35,708 nt of DNA from contig DGFF01000024.1 of the NCBI GenBank assembly GCA_002391545.1, forward strand, positions 1-35,708. Reading direction: 5' to 3'. The position numbers and the translations under genes were made by a program. This DNA is from Candidatus Fermentithermobacillaceae bacterium UBA3907 (GTDB lineage: Bacteria; Bacillota; Sulfobacillia; Fermentithermobacillales; Fermentithermobacillaceae). The notes beneath the pieces are model-generated. The model saw nothing but the letters and a program-made list of their open reading frames with translations. It was not told the DNA's origin and ran no database searches. This document shows, piece by piece, positions 34,704 to 35,708 of the stretch; the stretch's first letter is position 1, and every line of letters begins with the position of its first letter.

Positions 34704-35060
34704 CTATGTGAGGTCCAATCTCAACGCCGAGGCTTCCCTAATGTAAACATGGTTGATTTCCTCTTGAGTCTTGTCTGTGTTGACAAGCATAAGAATTCTT
34801 ATGCATCTTGGTAAACTGTTTTGCACATTCGCTTCCTGAGTACCAAATAGGGGAACCTTCAACAGATTCAAATTCCTCGCTGCAGTTGCAGGATAAGCAG
34901 CATCGAGATCTGGAGTTGAACTGAATATAATGCATGCCAAGGTCTCAGGGCGCAAATGGTTTCGGGCGAGCATGCATTTGAGCAGTTCTTCGCTTGCACC
35001 GAGTATGTCTTCTTTGCAGTTAGATCTGGCTGTTGTGGCTCCTCTTATGCCCCTTAACAT
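34704..35060 (-). CDS. aroH: Chorismate mutase, AroH type
   Basis: AroH rearranges chorismate to prephenate. The 118-residue protein matches the trimeric Bacillus subtilis family: RGIRGATT at the start (Arg6 equals Arg7 of that enzyme), SSTPDLDAAYPA, QEANVQ with the catalytic Glu, RCIRIL with the key Arg, and HVYIREASALRLDL at the end with the active-site Tyr. The Cys75 of the Bacillus enzyme is Gly here. ATG 35060 is chosen because AAAGGAGGG lies seven bases before it; the frame is open to 35126, but the extra residues are unlike the family. It is the first gene after the T-box. Confidence 0.93.
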   Translation of the reverse strand: MLRGIRGATTARSNCKEDILGASEELLKCMLARNHLRPETLACIIFSSTPDLDAAYPATAARNLNLLKVPLFGTQEANVQNSLPRCIRILMLVNTDKTQEEINHVYIREASALRLDLT

Positions 35061-35160
35061 TCGTTGCCCTCCTTTCCTTCGAAGTTTTGCCGCTATGTTG
35101 GTGACTAAACCTCCATATTTGTACACTCCTTCCAGTGGGTAGTAGCGGTTGTTTTAGGAA

Positions 35161-35511
35161 AATAAAGAACCCGTCCCTAGAAGGGACGGGTTTCGTACCC
35201 GCGGTACCACCCTTTTTGATGCTTGAGGATCAAGCTCCGCTCTGAAGGTACGGCGACGTAACTTCAATGGTTAGTTCTTAGATTAATACATGCCAGACCT
35301 AGAGTTACTCGCGATACCTTTTTCCTTTTAACGGTGGAAGCTCCGCCTGAGTCTACTGCTGCCAAAGCCTTGCAGGTTCAACCGGTGGCTCTTGGGTGTA
35401 TTCAGCAGTTCTACCGGCCAAGTCGCACCGATCCCTTGGCTCTCTTTACGGATCGAGCTGCTTACTATTCCCAATCATTGCCTGCTCTAAATGAGTGCTG
35501 TTTACTTGTTT
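35161..35511 (-). promoter_or_regulatory. Tyrosine T-box riboswitch controlling the aromatic operon
   Basis: The leader reads uncharged tRNA. The conserved T-box, AGGGTGGTACCGCGGGT, is the complement of 35197-35213. In stem I, AGTA then AGCAG pairs with CTGCT, and the far strand continues GAA-TAC, the standard specifier-loop layout; the TAC (Tyr) specifier is the complement of 35398-35400. The TGGT bulge fits a tRNA with discriminator A, as in tRNA-Tyr. The terminator stem is AACCCGTCCC/GGGACGGGTT (35168-35177 and 35183-35192), with loop 35178-35182 and then CTTTATTTT. Uncharged tRNA-Tyr should stop termination and switch the operon on. Confidence 0.9.
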
Positions 35512-35517
35512 CGTAAA

Positions 35518-35546
35518 ATTTAGCACCATGTGATGGAAAAAGTCAA
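35518..35546 (-). promoter_or_regulatory. Promoter of the aromatic operon
   Basis: On the minus strand, TTGACT (complement of 35541-35546) and CTAAAT (complement of 35518-35523) are 17 bases apart, giving a transcript start near 35511, just ahead of T-box stem I. Confidence 0.65.
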
Positions 35547-35708
35547 TAGGATACTTCTGATTTTGTGATCGGACAGTTGCTAGATGTTACATCGGACGTG
35601 TAGCCTTCGGCCAATCTGATTCTGGCTCCGTTCTTTCGAAAAGGTCAATTTTGAAGAATTATATGGATGAAATTAACGTTTGTGCGCATTGTGTTGTGGT
35701 CACGAACG
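35547..35708. other. Right-hand edge with no supported gene
   Basis: Beyond the aromatic promoter the last 162 bases show no gene I can support. An ATG at 35663 opens 15 codons to the window edge, without an SD. Confidence 0.4.

Noticed and set aside
35663..35708. Possible gene start at the right edge
   Set aside because: Only 15 codons are visible and no SD precedes it; it cannot be judged.
1..35708. CRISPR arrays, tRNA or rRNA genes
   Set aside because: No regularly spaced repeats and no tRNA- or rRNA-like sequence were seen on either strand.

Overview
This 35.7 kb window looks like chromosomal DNA of an anaerobic, Firmicutes-type bacterium, most like class Clostridia. The reasons are a T-box riboswitch, purine-rich Shine-Dalgarno (SD) sites with frequent TTG/GTG starts, S-layer homology (SLH) and LysM cell-wall modules, and a type IV pilus locus with no secretin gene in view. 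The assignment is an inference; nothing here fixes genus or species.

Layout, left to right. (1) 1-2464: the 3' part of a Cu(I) P-type ATPase (copA) with a C-terminal metal-binding domain, then csoR, a copper-sensing repressor. (2) 2659-16315: one long rightward type IV pilus operon: pilB, pilT, pilC, pilA, a Glu5-lacking minor pilin, a pilin fused to a von Willebrand factor A (vWA) domain, a pilin fused to a LamG/ConA-like lectin domain plus an Ig-like domain, pilD, pilM, pilN, a pilO fused to a carbohydrate-binding-like domain and LysM, and an SLH surface protein. Its promoter overlaps a 29 bp inverted repeat, and a strong terminator follows. (3) 16384-17085: two copies of a short inverted repeat flanking a small DUF2007 gene. 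(4) 17086-23564: a defence-like island with a UPF1/DNA2-type helicase carrying two topoisomerase zinc ribbons, an RloC/PrrC-like zinc-hook ATPase, and an Abi_2 (AbiD/F) HEPN protein preceded by a promoter and a structured leader resembling an abiF RNA. (5) 23582-25077: a dead ISNCY/IS1202-like insertion sequence. (6) 25078-26934: a decayed aromatic operon: the last ~45 codons of a class I DAHP synthase cut at the IS end, trpB with a one-base frameshift, and trpA with an internal deletion of about 100 codons. (7) 27004-35546, leftward: aroH-aroF-tyrA-aroA-aroE-aroC-aroKB-aroQ behind a promoter and a T-box whose specifier reads UAC (Tyr).

How the genes work together. The leftward operon encodes all seven shikimate-pathway activities plus chorismate mutase and prephenate dehydrogenase, so it runs from PEP and erythrose-4-phosphate to 4-hydroxyphenylpyruvate. 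The switch senses uncharged tRNA-Tyr. The facing trp remnant suggests loss of a separate tryptophan branch after IS insertion and deletion. The pilus operon encodes motor, platform, peptidase, assembly proteins and at least two modular adhesin pilins, which resemble the vWA and lectin modular pilins PilB and PilC of Streptococcus sanguinis. The wall-binding modules on PilO and the SLH protein would anchor the machine in a thick or S-layered envelope.

Points most worth checking: the modular pilins, the PilO-LysM fusion, the RNA leader of the Abi_2 gene, the zinc-hook ATPase, and the tyrosine-only T-box over the whole shikimate pathway.
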